Notes: generated from the sequence alone by a model not told the origin. 64,000 nt of DNA from Calliopsis andreniformis (GCF_051401765.1 NC_135073.1:1550001-1614000); one strand, 5' to 3'; counted from the first letter of the stretch, positions 39,001 through 53,731 are shown. Made by a program: numbers and translations.

Positions 39001-42000
39001 TTAAAAAGAAATATTCTAATGGCAACAAAATTAGTAATAGGACATTAAAATTCCAGGTATCATTGTGCAGTAGTCTATTGTTGGGAGTTAGTAAGGTGGC
39101 AAAGGCGATAACACGGAGGTAAAAGGGGTAGGTATGTATACTTCATAGGCTCCGTGTGGCTTGTCACCTTACCTAAAAATCAGTGACGAATCTTTAATGT
39201 TATGTATACTCATTTACGTTCAATTCTGAAAACGAAAGAACACGCTGACATATCGGTCGTCAGGATAGGTGGGTCATAAGCAGGAGATTTTACTATAATC
39301 AATCAAATACGCATTCCTTTGCTACGTCAATTTAACAGCTACCAGCAGTAAAGATGTCCCAAAGAACATTTTCCTTCAACATCCGTTAAAATTATCTTCT
39401 TTTATCTTATACATAACATCTGGAGGAAGATATACATCGCTGCTCGTGGGAAGAAGTGCAATGAAAATTATGAAACGACTGCGTTAGAAACTCTAAAAGG
39501 AGAGGACATCCAACGCGAGTAAGATGCGTTGTCCATTACGAAACCGCGGAATGTCGGTGCACGAATTATTGGACAACTGCAAACGGTGGTTACGCCCACT
39601 TACATTTCTCAGTAGTCGGTGAATTTTTTTTATATCTACAACAAGGAATGAACAGGAATCGTGGGTGTTATGCATATTTCGAATTTTCAAGCGAAGCTCA
39701 GAGAATTTCCATAATTTGTCATGTTACAAAATAAAGTAACGATAAAAGATGCGCCTGGGGAGAAAGTAGTGGAGGATTTTGTGTAACGTATAAGATACAA
39801 CGTGATAATCGAGCGTAGAATTATGAAACGTGAAATTGGAATCGCATATTAAACAATCGGCGAATTTATTTTCATTGCTGCAATAAGATTCGCGTAAAGA
39901 TGCGGGAGAAAGAGAGAACGAATGATGGTTGATTTTATGTAATCAGGTCTTAAAAACGTGACAAACCTTAAGATCGTAAGGCCCGCGATCGTAAAGTCGA
40001 GCTAATTGCTTTCGATACTGATACAGCGCCATGAGAAAGTTTTCGCTTTTGGCGCCGTTTTTCCGCCGTGAATCGAGGCATCTGCGGGATCCCTCCTTTC
40101 CTTCTGAACTCGATGGGAAAGGTGCACTCTACATCTATCTTCCAACGGTCTTCCCGCAGTCTCCGGAATTCAAACTGAAAGTGGGGATGAGAGCTACTTC
40201 TACTAATCTGTTACGATAATTGCAAATGAATGGGGTGTGTCCTTGTATGCGGAACTTGCTTTATGAATGGATTTAGCATGAAAATAGAACAAAGAAAATA
40301 GATACCAGACATATAGGTATGTATGTTTATTCTACTTCGCCTTCAACTGTCGTCATTTTTTGTTATTGTAGTTCATTTGTTCTTTTTGTTATTTGTTATT
40401 TATCATTGTTGAACAGTAACTACATCTTCTTGTCACTATAAAGTAAATATATGTATATCAAATACTTGAAAAATAAAAAATATCCCCGATAGTTTTAAGG
40501 TATTTTAAAATCGCTATGGAATATTGCTTTTTATAGCTTTAGTAAAATTGTTACTCAATTAATGTTATTTTTCTTTTTAACTATTATTGATAACCATTAG
40601 AATCATGCAATTGAAGATATTTTATGTTTTATTTTTTATTTGAATGTTAGAACTTGAAGTTTAGTACATTTATTTGTTAGACATTTAATTTTTTGTTAAA
40701 AATAAATACGTTATAAATCATTATTTAATTAAGTTACCCTCGAAGCTATATTGACTCTTAAAAAAGCAATACATTTCTAAATAAAATTGATACAAAATAT
40801 AATGAAGAAGAAGAAACATACAAAATCAGAAAATTCTGTGATAAAACGATTTAAGGAATGTAATAAATATGAAAGCAGGATCAACTTAATCGTAATTAAC
40901 GTCAAGTCAAGATTTTCATTGTAATATACAAATATCAAATTGGACGGAACGTAATTGCCAACAATAATATATGATTATGTTTCACTTTAAGATTTACTTT
41001 CAACTTCAACTGTTGTACTTCAACATACTAAACAGAAAGATACGATAAGTAGTATAAGATATGTCGAAGTCCTTTTTTATTTACAGACTTTCTTTGTCAA
41101 TAAATAATAATAATTGTTATCAGTTATATAAATTAATCAAACATTTGGTACATGAATAGTACCAGTTTTGCTAACATAGTCGCATCAGTGCTTTCGTATT
41201 TAATAGTTATCGTTTATCTGTTGCAACAATGACAAAACTTAAAATTTAGCTATTTTTGAATCATTAATATAGAATGAAAGTGTTTGCGTCGAATGACTCA
41301 TTTCATTTTTTTTTAAGAAATCATGATTTTTTAATCATATCGTTATTGCAATAAATAAGTGACATTTAAATCTTACTTATATTTAGTAATACGAAATAAA
41401 TGGGTGAAGAAAGATTTAAATGATCAGTACACAGATTACATACTCATGAGGCATACCGATTCGATACAATCACTGCTACCGTTTCATGTCTTTCAAGGCT
41501 CATCTTAAGCTGAAAGAGTTTACCTTAGAAAAATCCGGTTCTGGACAACTTCTATTCACTGAACGGCCAGCGTCGTTGAATTAGCATGCTCGATCTAACA
41601 TTTAACGCGGCGATTAATTATCTAGTATTAAATCTGTCGGACGTCAGCCGCCGTACAGGACTCCCTGGACGGACGTTCTCTGCGTCGATTCAGCGATGTG
41701 TCGACGCTTGTCAAAGCGTCGGAGTGTTCAAAAGGAGATTAAAATTACACTTTCGCCTTGGGAATTATTTTTATGACAGAATGCACCCGTTGCAAGTTCT
41801 CTTATCTTCTATATTCTATCATTGTCCTTGGTCGAGTTTCAAGATAGAAATGAAAATTCTTTTTGAAGACGTTAAAGAATGTGCTTTAATATTTGAAGTG
41901 CAAGAACATTAACACGCGCAGACTAAAATTTACAGCATCTTTCTTCAAACTCTGTGGACAGATTACGACTTGCAGTAGTTCACTTGTAAAGATTTTGAAA

Positions 42001-42949
42001 ATTGGGCCAGATGTAATTTTCAGTTATCACGTTTCATGAATATTTTTAGAATTGTCTGTATAATCGCAACACTTGAAAATAGCTTTTTAAATTCATGATT
42101 TTACTGTTAGGTTTTATTGAAACGATCATTAATAGCCTGCCCGTGACTTGTTGAACGTTAGCCGCTAAAGCGACAGGATTGACAGTCTCCTCTTCGCATG
42201 CTCCCGTGTAAATGCTCCCGGTTCATCATCTTCCATCTCACGTCTACATGTTGCATGCCTTCGCTCGGGTGAAATGTTAATTGTACAATCTCCTCGGCTG
42301 TTTTTCGTTCACCTTGGTAAACGGTATCATTAGGCGTTTAAAGTTCACTGTTTAAGTTCATCACTGTTGCTTCAGACTTGACTCACTTTTGGCCTATATT
42401 ACAAGAATTCAATAAAAGAAATGGTTTTGTTTACTTTTGTTTACTACGTGTAAATAGTTTAGAGTATTAGATACTCAATTTAAAAAAAAAGAAGGTAGGC
42501 ATTTTTTAAGTTCTAATACTTTAAAATTCGAAATCAGTGTCATAAAAATTTCTTCACTTTTTTTTATAAAGTAGGGGAAAGGCATGGTTGATGATTAAAA
42601 GTTTGGAATTCATTTAAATTAGACTTTGAACTCAAATTTAGAAATCCAATGTGTAGTAGTCAATGGATTGATAACAAGCATTAAAAAATCTTATTTACTC
42701 TGCTGTAAGGAACAGAACAATTAATTTAATTTCTTTATAACAAAAAAAAGGAAAAATGCAAATATGATTAAAGTTCTAAATTTAGGATATCGATATGAAG
42801 ATATAAATGAATCAATGAAGTCACTAGTTTAAAACTACATAAAAGCTTGCTCTGTTAAATTCTAAAATGTTGAATTTCAATCGAATTTGCTACACAGCCC
42901 CATCAAGAAATACACTCAACCGTATTGTAATACGATAATACTCAGAAAA

Positions 42950-43070
42950 TACGGTTTCGATATAACATGGTGCAAAAATTGCAACAGTCTGCCTATAATA
43001 TCTACAATATTCTTATAACACGGTTTTGATACAACACGGAACAAATGAACTGTGTTATAAGTAGGAGGGT
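42950..43070. repeat. Repeats with ATAACACGG-type motif
   Basis: ACGGTTTCGATATAACATGG (42951-42970) recurs as CACGGTTTTGATACAACACG (43019-43038), and an inverted ACTGTGTTATAAG follows at 43050. The structure resembles the end of a DNA element; the family is not identified. Confidence 0.45.
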
Positions 43071-45439
43071 TTATTGTGCTGCTGCCAGAATCCACAACTA
43101 CACTTCATAGAAGGTACTCAGGGAATGTTGATTGACTAAAGACGCACCGTGCAATTTAGGAACGGACTATTCTATTGTAAGTTCGAAAGCCGCAACTGTA
43201 CAACAGCAGTAGTACGACGGAGCACCCAGATTCTTGGCGAACAGTAGGTCATCCACTAGCAGAACGAAGTTTTCACTTTCATCCTAACCGAGGGAATGTC
43301 TACTCGGACGTACAACGGACAAAGGCGTCGCGACGAAAAGAAAAGATGGTTCTTTGTATGACACGCAACTTCGACAGAGAATCGGATATATTCATAACCT
43401 TCCATTGAATTTGCGCGTTGCTCGTGCGAACTCTACGTTCCACTTGGCCTCTTCCTCTCCCGATACCTCTACGGATGAGAGACTACTTACCAAACCTTCA
43501 TTCTGACTATTCTGACCGTTCCAGTCGGTTACTGGAACGACGGTTATGAAGTGGATGCAATTTCTGGGAGGTCCCTAAAATCAAGACAGCTTCTCCTTGA
43601 ATAATATAACTAAAATCACTGTTCCTTAAGGGAGGGGGCTCAGTTGAAATGTTAAGATAAAAGTGATATACGGCAATTTTTTTATAACATAAAACCTTAA
43701 TGAAACTTGTCTTTACTTTTCTCATAGGTTCACCAATAGTTTTAGATATAAACATTTTTTTTGGTTAGAATTTATTGTCTTTTTTTGGAGTAATAAAGGT
43801 TATTCTCCATGGACCTTCCTGTCGACGGTGTTAACCAGCGTGCAGTCTAGCATCTTTTTAGTGTGATCTAGCAAAACAAGTCAAACGGAGTTTCTCGTTA
43901 CATCATATGAACATAAATCTTGTTTAAAAAAAATACAACAGTAATTATAATACGCGGCTCTAAAAGCAAAGGAATGATCTTTCCATAAAATTTGTATTTT
44001 AATTATGTAATAAATATAGTTTGAATAATTAATATTATGAATCAAGTAGATTCATACGATAGGGAACTTATAGATATGTATATGTAGATTTTGGATCAGA
44101 TTAATCGGTTAATTATTTTTTGAGTTATGCTGCACACCATTTTTAAAAATGTGATTTTGAGAAAAACGGGTTTAAAGTGTTCGATTTAGAAAAACCGATA
44201 GCGCAAGCGAGGGTCTTCTTTCAGAAACAACTTAAAATGTCGGTTTGAAAAATTTACACCATACTCTGGAGATATATTGTTTTATGTATTAACAAAGAAA
44301 TCGATTTTTCGATCCACTACTTGAGTCTTCCCCCTTAAATGTGTGTCTAAATATTTCAGTTGGGAGCTCTTATTTGAAAATGGTTGTTCCAAGGAATTCC
44401 AGGGGTTTTTAAAAAAGTATTAACTTTGTGCACTCGAACATTCTGAACAAAGACATTTCTGTTTGCCAAACGATCTAACTGAAGACTTATTTGTAATAAA
44501 TCCCATTAATATTCGGATGTTCATGTATGTTTGATTTCCAAACTCTACAGACTAAGGTCACTTCCATAATTCACTTGTTGTTGAAAAAGAAGGACATAAT
44601 CTGGTGCGAATAAGTTTCTTATAAATGAAGATGTAGCGAAGATATGAAAGTCAACTTTATTTTTTTAAGCCGAATCTTATATTTTTTAATATATAAATCG
44701 ATACAGCTTGTCGTTTTCTACAAAAGGCACTAAGTCATTATGATAAAGCTATTAGATTTGGAAATATTTTAATCTGAAAATAGCAAAGTGAAATTTGTAT
44801 AGTGGCCTATTTACAGTACATATGCTTTTCCTGCTAACACGTACCTAGTATTTTTTTCCTACAAAATGATAGGGATAGGAATGAAACGAATTGAACCATA
44901 CTACCCGATTAGCAGTTTCCTTTATATGCGATGTTGATAGCAGTGATCTTTCATAACGTATCCTATACCAAAGTTTGTGAAGAGTTACTTGCCCTATTTC
45001 GAAAATGTTTAAAAAATGTCGCTAATAAAGAGAAACGGGTAAAATATTTTTTGCTGAAAAAATACCATGTATTCTTTTCAAAAAATAAGTGTAGAGTCAT
45101 ATATAAATATTACTTTACAATCTTTAAATTAAAATATTCTAAATTAATGGTTTTTTTGTTATAAGTAGTTTTCTGTAAAAAATGTATGTTGCATTAATTG
45201 ATGTATTAAATATACGATTCTATTTAGAAAAATGAAGTTGACTTTTGTATGTGATTTATACCTCTATCTATAAAAATATTTTTGAAATCTATTAATAATA
45301 AATTTTTATCGTTACAAGTGTTGTAAATGTTATGTACGGATATGATTATGAATACAGAAGAAAATAATTTTAAATGTCTTTTTAATGAATTTTTAATAAA
45401 TATGTATGAATAAGTCTATGAAACGATATTTTTACATAA

Positions 45440-45722
45440 AGAGAGTGCTTCAGAAATTTTTCAAAACATCTCAAACTTTTCAAACATCTTTAATAGTCAC
45501 TGAAACATCTATACCAAGAATATAACATGGCATAAGAACGTTATTTTAACAATTTTTTTAGGTAAGTTACAAGCATTTCTAAAATATTCTCTCACAAATA
45601 AAAAGCATTTATGTCTTGAAAAGGCAGGGTTTCTGAGCCTATATTTATATGACCATTCCTCAGCCTTAGGAAGAGTAGAATACGATATGAAAGTTTGGCA
45701 ATCTATATCTGAAGTACCCTGT
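45440..45722. mobile_element. Small mariner-type relic
   Basis: The right end ATCTGAAGTACCCTGTA is typical of a CAGGGTACTTCAGAT terminus next to TA, and the left side has GAGTGCTTCAGAAATT. The left boundary is uncertain. Open frames in it are not genes. Confidence 0.45.
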
Positions 45723-45941
45723 ATAAATGTCACATTAATGAATAATAAATAGATGGAGGCCTACTATTGTATTATAGTAATATGATTTGGTTGCTTGTTT
45801 CATATTGATTCAAGATCTAAAAAGCTTGGAAGTTATAATTATACTAGGATTCGAATACTAATCGTAGACACTGCATATCTTGAAGGAATGCAGACTTAGA
45901 AGAGTCGTGAAGACCTTTAAAGATTCTAAGCTTATTCTTAC

Positions 45942-46082
45942 AATAAGCTCTCTCTTTTCAACTGTTCTAAAAGTTGGCCAAAAATCTGGAATATAAACTT
46001 GAAACTTTACATCCATGGGAACTCGTTCACCAGTTACCATCTGACCTCTAATCTTCTCCCAAGTGATCTTTCCATCCAAAAT
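45942..46082 (-). other. Coding-like open fragment, unidentified
   Basis: Forty-seven codons read with gene-like composition (LDGKITWEKIRGQMVTGERV followed by PMDVKFQVYIPDFWPTFRTV), ending before a possible donor GTAAGA; the open frame itself continues to 45858. A TAA lies just upstream at 46083-46085 and no good acceptor is visible, so it is not a normal exon. It may be a retroposed piece or TE relic. I do not recognise the protein. Confidence 0.25.
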
Positions 46083-46084
46083 TT

Positions 46085-46545
46085 AGATCACCGTTCGCTT
46101 ACATAACTAGTGTCACGCAGGCGACCAAGCCACGGTCTCGGGTGGTGGGACTCTAAGGTTGAGGCGAGACCGAAATGTCAGGAGCGTTTCAAGCGATTCC
46201 CAGCCGGGGATACGGGGAGGAAAGATGACAGCCGCGAGACGAAGGTTGGACGATGAAGATGTCCTAGTTCCGAGGGTCGCGGGTGGAAGAAGTGCGAGGA
46301 GAATGTGTGCCGGTTATTTCATGTTGTCTAGATGCTCCACGAAATATGCGGATTATTCTCGAACGTAAGCGAGAAACAGAAAGACAAGTGTCTGAAACGA
46401 CGACCGTGGCGAACTCGTTACGGTTTCGGCGGCGAGGAACCCTCACAGTGAGAGAAACTTCTTTTCTTGCGGCGGCGGTCAATGATGAAACCGCGTGGGG
46501 AGATCAAGCGAGAAGATTAAGACGGTTTCTTGTTCTAATTGACGT
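46085..46545. other. CpG-bearing GC-rich island
   Basis: About 460 bases are clearly GC-richer than their surroundings, with many CG dinucleotides and open frames on both strands. No protein family is recognised. It could be a promoter, an enhancer or an exon of an unseen gene. Confidence 0.4.
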
Positions 46546-49500
46546 TCAAATAGTATTTATGCTTTGCAAAACAGAATAGATTGTAAACCATAAACCGGAC
46601 GCCGAGAACAGTCTTGCATGTAAGATAGCCCCTTTATGGAACACATGAAGATACAAGTGCTTAGAAGCAAATATTTTTTAGTTGTGTACAAGGTGCTCTG
46701 AAAGAAGGGTGCAAATAGACGTAGATCTATGAAATTGTTCATTCTCTTCTGTATACAGATTATGAGAGAATGTTGTATAAGTTTCTGTTTTTCAATTAGC
46801 AACTAGTGGAAGTATTTTTGTAAACTAAAACTGATTTCGCATTATCCAATTTGTTACATTTGAGCTTTTAGAACTATATTTATAGAATCTGATTACGTCG
46901 CAAAGATCATAATGAAAGGTTGGTATTTTTATTATTTTTAACTATTTTTATTTTACTATTCGAGTTGTTGCTGAAACAGGTTTTTGGAGAAAATGTATGT
47001 ATTATTTATTTATACACTATTTTCTGAAAACCACAACTAATTTTATGTATATAAGTATCTATAATATTCCTAAAAAATAAATCTTGTAGAATAAACAATA
47101 GTATGTGCCAATTTTGTCCACTTGGATGCTTCTGGTGTTAAACGTTATTAAATAAAATGTACCATAATTTTTCAACTCCTTTTTAATCCTCCTAGATAAA
47201 AATTTCAGACAATATTACGATATGATTAAAATAATTTAGAAAGAAAGATTTAGTTACTAAAAAGCACTCATTCAAGCAGAAGAAGTAAATAAAAATACTT
47301 TTATACTGTGTAAAAATGTGCTTGTAAATTAGAACGAGCTTCTAGAATTCGAAGAGAAACCAATTGGTCGTTGCATTCATTTCTTTTCCATGCAAATTTA
47401 CGCTCGTACATCGATCTCGTTCGTTAACGACACCGCGGTGAACTTTTACTTCGCCTTAAACTTTAAGGCGACCGCGCACGCCGTCCCCTTTGTTTATCCT
47501 CATAAAGGTGGCGAACAGCGGAATGCTATTATAGTTCGCTGGGTTATCGTCAATCAGTCTTCCCCGGGGTAATTAAGTGAGTTTAATGCCTGACTGCGCG
47601 AGATCGGCTCTCGAATCGTGTCATCATGCTTGTTCTGTATTATTTTCGTTTCTTTCGAATCAACACCGATCAAAACGCGACATTTTCTTCACAACAGAAT
47701 ATGTATCCCTCTCCCTCCGTATGAAACACAAGAATCTTTCTTACATAAAATCTTACATAAAAATTATGTAAATACGATTTGCTATGCAGTTTGCGCATTC
47801 CTTTTTATCTTTACAATTTTTCGCGACCATGTTTCGCGTCATTTTTTTGTCACTATTAATTTAAATATAAATAAAACACCAATTATGTCAGAGGAATCGT
47901 TCATATTTTCGTCAAATAAAACAATTGCGTAAAGTGACGCTCGTTCATTGCAGCTTATAATTTCGGGCGAAATCCAATTTATGCCGCCGTTCGAATCACT
48001 GTGAGACGAGAAAGGAAATGATGTAAGAGTTTCGCGAACGTCCTTGCCGGACGTACACCGCTCAGAATTAACGAGACTCCTAAAAATCGTACCGAAGAAC
48101 AAGAAAAAAAACTAACGTGAAACGCGAGAGCGTTCGGACGAACTCGTTTAATCGACGATAAAACAATTTACCGGTTAACTTATTGGGCAATTGTTTACGT
48201 CACGCGGTTTTCTCTTTCTGGTTGGTCCTTTCTTCCTGGCTTATATTCTTCTTCATTCTTTTATTTCTTTTTGCATCCCTTTCTCTTTCTATTTATGTTC
48301 ATATTTCTATGGTTTATTATTTGGAGCTTAGATACTTCCTATTTCTGGTTCTATTACTTGTCTTCTATGTGCATTTTACTCAACACTTCCCTGTCTTTAA
48401 ATCATAATTTCAGTTAGTATTTAATTCCCTCCTTTCCTGTTCTCAGATCCTTTACCATTTCTTATTTTACTTTACTTATTTCTCTTATTTAGTTACCTTT
48501 GTTGTATAATTATAATATATATTTATTATATATGTTATATTTTGTTACATATGTTTTTGTTGGGAATGCCGATTCTATCGAGTTTTTACAAAAAACGACA
48601 GTTTGCCGTTGTTTCTGCGACATCTTGTTCAAGTAGAGTAAGAAATCCAAAGAACGATACAAACTGGAAGATTAAATATGAAAAAACTAGTAGAAAACTG
48701 AAATAAAAAAAATAGCTAAGGAAAGGAAGACAAGTAAAGACAAAATCTGGATATCTAAATGGAATAAAATTAAAACTAACGGATGAACTGAGAAGAAAAA
48801 ATTGTATGAGTAAGGAAGACGAGAAGAAATTTCGTGCCTGGTGTGTGTGGGGGAGAGGTCAGAGATTAGAGCTGAAAAACCCAGAAGAAACGCATTTAGA
48901 AACATTACGGAATGGAAGATGTTTTAAAAAAGAATAAAAAAGAGAAATGGGAGGTGAAGAACGTATGATCATCATCATTATCGATGTTACTTTAGTTGCT
49001 TTTACGACATGCCAGTGCCATAATGAATTTATTGCGCCTAGCTGCGTCCCCAATGAAATTTACGCAAATCAGAAGTGAAATTAAATACGAGAGACGGTTG
49101 TTAGACATTTCCCAAGCGCCGACATAGGTTAGATTTATTGTAATCTATCGAATACTATGGGGTGGATTAATTCATGTCAGTCATCAAAGAACTTGCCAAT
49201 TGGAGCTCGAGATGTTAACTTGAAAAAGAGCAATCTCAATTGATCGTTCGACATTTAGTTAATGATTTACATGGTGATAGAACGGCAAATATTCCAAATG
49301 AAAATATATGGCTTTAGGATGCATAGTATTGACAACTTTAAAAACAATTTATTACTTTTAGAAGACAGTATACTTCCAGTTACATATAATATTTTGTGAA
49401 ATATTTAAAAATGGAAATGATAATTAGCGAATAGATAAAATTCAAAAATATTAAAGTAGCTACTTTACTAATTTTATGTTTGTAAAACTCAAACCTGACA

Positions 49501-52134
49501 ACGAAATTAATAAATATGAAATGCACAAGTTCGATGTCTGATATAATTTTATTTACGAAATAATTTAAAATATAATTTTAAATATTTATCATAATGTTTT
49601 TATCTTTGTCAGCAAAATTGAACTGCAAAAATTCGAATTAAATTACAAGATCTATACACATAATATAAGTTCAACAGTTAAATACTTTAGACTCATCATA
49701 AGAGAAATACAAGTTAATCAAACGCTGAAAAAAATCACTGTATTTATATTAAAAATTATGTAAAAAATGATGTTTTCACATATTCGTTAGTATCCCTCAA
49801 AAAATTGAAGCAAAATAATTTCTTTGTTTAGATAATACAATTTCTATTATAACATGTTTTTAATTTTCATTTAATATATGAAGAACATGTTCTTAACATC
49901 AAGAAAGCTAATGTGAGTTTTTTAATGATTCAAATTACGCACCTAAATATCTAAATATCATTTGGCGAAGTTTCTTCGCTAGGTCAAACGAACAACACGC
50001 GGGCTCACCCTTCAGCCTCTTCTTTCAATAACAGGAAGAACTAACCGAAGAATCACGTGGAAGACTTTTCTAACAGGCTCAGTACATGGTTGCACAGAAA
50101 ATCAGCTGTATCAAGGCGGCGGATTACGGATCACGTAACTCACGAGGAACGATCTTGGAGCGTAGACTTTAAGATCGAGGAGGATGAAATGTCACGAATG
50201 TCTTGGAACAATGTGCACACAGGAGAGGGAAGGACATGGGGGCAGAGGACGGCCGTGGAACAGGTAGGACAGCCTGCTGTAAGGAAAAAGAATACACCAT
50301 GGCATCCATTCAGCAGGGCATCCCGCGATCCAGAAGCGAGGTGTTAATGTCACGCACTTCGAAATCAGATGGAATCTAATTCAATGAACCTTGATCTTTA
50401 CGGCCTCTCTTTCTACGGCCGCGTGAAAGAACGTCTTCTTCTTCGCTTTAACCCTTTCAGAAAAACGTTTCTTCGCCTGGAAACTTTGGAAGAGTGAGTA
50501 GACGTACGAAATCGTGTCCTCGGCAGGAACAATATTGCTTCTAATATTTCTTGTGACTGGCTCTCAAAATTCGCAATTCTATGTGATGATAGACTTGATG
50601 AGTGCGATATGATTGGATGAGTAAAATGACAAGTATTCCTTCTTTTGAAGTTCTTTCCTTCAGGTTCCATTGCGGAAGCTGGGACCAATAAAGACGAATC
50701 TAGAAGAAATAAATTTGTTTTCCACAGATGGTTGTGCTATATGGAAGCAATTTTTTCGAAGCTTAATTGAAAAAGAATTTTTTCATTCTCTCAGTCTTGA
50801 TAATTTAAAGTAATTTTGCCAGAAGGAAACTCCAGAACAGATGGATTTCCTTTAAAAGTCATTTCTTGGTTGATGTTACTGAGTAATGAACTTGTGTGAT
50901 AATATTTTATGTAGAAGGAAACTAAATTGTGCACTTTTATCCTCTATTCTAATCAAAACCTTAATCTTTTTTAGTCTCTACCTTTTCGTTTTCTTCCTCT
51001 TGCAAGAAATATTAAGGGGTATTTGCGTGACTTTAATGAATAATATTATATCAATATTGGGGAAACAGTTAAAAACGTTACAGAAACAAATTAATAATTT
51101 TTTTAAAACCTTAAAAATTAACCTATTATTTTAAAACTTAAAATTTCATTACAATTTAAATGAATACTTATTACTTTCTTAACTGTTATAATATAATAAA
51201 GGGAAAGGTATTGTTATTGGTAAAATTTTGACTCCTCTGTTGTCTTATTTCCTTGATATTTGGAGGTCTCCTGAATCCAAAAATACCAAAAAGCCGAAGA
51301 CTATATCTGTGTTCGTGTGAGTGCGTGTGCGCGTGTGTATGTTGGTTTCTAATTTGTTGATTATGTTTACGCCTCGTTCAAATGTATGCACAACATTTCA
51401 ATTCAGACAAATTTTGTACGTGGGAAATTTCAAAATCCTAAAACAAATTTCGTAAATTTCTCTTAAAATTAATCTGTCTAATAAAGTGTACTGTATTAGT
51501 TGTTTATGTTGTGTTTGTAATCTGTATTGTAACATGTAGAGTTTGGAACAAGCAAATAATAAAGTAACTACAAGAATTTACTAATAATTTGTACGTATTA
51601 CTCATCGGCATGGTAATTAATATCAAGTCACCGAATACATACTGAAAAGATGTAATAATAATAATTTAGATATTCCAGTTTTCATTATGTAGTTCAGACA
51701 CGTGCAGACAAGTAGCGAAGCTATCGAAACAAAGGAGAGCATAAATTGCATCCTATACTAATCGTTTAAGTGAACAGTCCAAGGTAAGTAGAGTTAATCG
51801 TTCAGTGAATGAAACTAATTTCATCGTTGAACCGCGCCATTACCATACAATTCAGACGTCTATAAAAACGTACATCATGATATTAGATGCAGTTTATCGA
51901 ATAGAGCGACTGCCCGTTCTCTCATTGTTATTAAATTGTGCGAGGAATGTGGTTTCGTCTTCGAGTGGTAAAAAGTTTTATACAAAGGCGTCAATGCTAA
52001 AGGACAAAATTTTGAGAATGTCTCTGCCATCGTAAACAAGCCTTATAAAGATGCTGAGAGTGTTTAAGAAAGTTAAAAATGCAATGTATTGGTATCACGA
52101 ATTCTGTTATAATTGTACACTATGATAGTACGGC

Positions 52135-52180
52135 TATGTTGTCATTGAACATTGTCATGTTGTCATTGAACATTGGCTAT
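52135..52180. repeat. Tandem duplication, about 20-bp unit
   Basis: TGTTGTCATTGAACATTG occurs twice in a row, with partial copies on both sides. Confidence 0.75.
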
Positions 52181-53636
52181 TGTCATTGTTGATTGTATAA
52201 TATTTACTTAATATTTATTCAACATATCTAAATAATCATCACTGAACACTAAGTAATTTTTATTACACTAAGCTTTATGGTATACTATATACATATAGCT
52301 TCATACAGCGGGTTCTACATGGAGCTTCATTTTGGAAAATGTTTAGAAAAATTTGTCTAAATAATGTCTAAGTAAATAATTGTACATGTGTACAATTGAT
52401 GTATAGATAAAAATGTGTATAAAATATGTAACAGATAATATTTAGCGTAAGAAACAGAGGATTTTTAATGATACCCAATAATAATTCTGCTACACATGAA
52501 AATGCTGCATTTTTCAAGAGCTAACTACGTACCTGCTCATAGAGTTTGTGCATGCGCAAGCTTACGGGGAAGGTTGATCTTCCCTCAATCGCTATTTATA
52601 TAACGATTCTAAGCAGTCAAAAGTCAAAACTCGTGATTTACTGTAGAGAATGTGTATATGGGGTTGATGTGACTTTTTTCTTTTTTTCATCTATCAAAAA
52701 TATGTTTTTTATACTATAAGTATAATTTTATACTATAGGTATAATTTCTTGTTTTTATTTGTCACCATAGCATGTACATATGTGTTAATAATAAAATACT
52801 TGGATAAATATCAATAATTTTACGGAGAAAAAAAGCAGGAGTAATGTGGCACGAAATTATACATAAACCAAATAATAGATAAAATTAGACTTTTATAAGC
52901 TTTTTTCGTCATAGAAGGTGATTCAAGGAAACGTATAGCCGTTCATATTTCAAAGCTGGACTTTAACTTGAGAGACCCCATGCCATTACCAACGGTTACA
53001 GAGCAGAAATGAACAGAACGATTGCGTTATTTTCTCGCTACAGGGACGCTAAGATGTAATATCAAATCGTTCTGACAAGATTGGTATGATGCTTTGAGGT
53101 GGCCTTTTGTAATGTTTCTTTCATGTAGACAGCAAAATTGTGTTTATAAGACATTTAGGCTTCTGATATTATGCAACCATGGATTATAGTAACCTTTGAC
53201 ACGCACATTCGTACTGACGTGTGACTCTACTTAACATTGTGCAATTATGAACCGCGAACGTGCACACGGATTAATTGGCCAACATTCTAGATCTTCCTGG
53301 ACCTGTTCCTTTTCTCGGTACCACATTGTACTCAACAACGTTACGACGTCTATAATCGAAGTAAGAATGAATCCGCTTTTATCGTTTAAGGCACGCGAAC
53401 CTTTGTAGCCACATTTACAATAAGTACTAGTTTCTAAACGTTCTCGATGATCGCTTACAATGACTCATAGGTTTCTTTAGAATCAATTCACGAAGAATTG
53501 CTACCTGCAATTGGACTGCTTTTATACCCTTGCTAGTAAGTATATATCACTCAAAGCTTCATGTGTAGTTATTTTTAATAGAGAAGAATAAATGTATTGG
53601 CTCGAAATATGGAAAATAGGTGTTAGTGAAGTCGGT

Positions 53637-53731
53637 TACAAATGTTCCGATATACCTATCAGGTTTATCGTTTGTCTCTCGTTTCATTTTGCATTTTCGG
53701 TAAATCTGATAAGTATACTGGAACATTTGTA
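53637..53731 (+). other. 95-base hairpin, pre-miRNA sized
   Basis: The arms 53637-53670 and 53698-53731 pair over about 34 bases (for example ACAAATGTTCC with GGAACATTTGT, and TATCAG with CTGATA) around a 27-base loop. In plus-strand RNA there are two A-C mismatches and three G-U pairs. It could be a small RNA precursor or a decayed miniature foldback element. It is not a miRNA I recognise. Confidence 0.4.

Larger units (their letters stand above)
32990..46080. other. Gene-poor AT-rich region, left part
   Basis: No gene with recognisable domains or a supportable exon chain is seen. GC-richer, CpG-bearing islands occur at about 34540-34860, 37850-38110, 39880-40220, 41560-41780, 42120-42320 and 43120-43480. 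Their open frames (for example 34532-34831 and 41586-41912) show no family features. The region may hold distant regulatory DNA or non-coding RNA exons. Confidence 0.5.

Noticed and set aside
41586..41912. Open frame of 108 codons starting with ATG
   Set aside because: No recognised domain, no splice partners, and composition not clearly coding; kept only as part of the gene-poor region.
46159..46579. Overlapping open frames on both strands of a GC-rich island
   Set aside because: Several long frames on both strands at once are typical of GC-rich non-coding DNA; no family is recognised.
53387..53397. TAAGGCACGCG, identical to the first 11 bases of miR-124
   Set aside because: The following bases diverge from the mature miR-124 sequence, which is fully conserved in animals, and no matching star arm is visible. 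Chance match.
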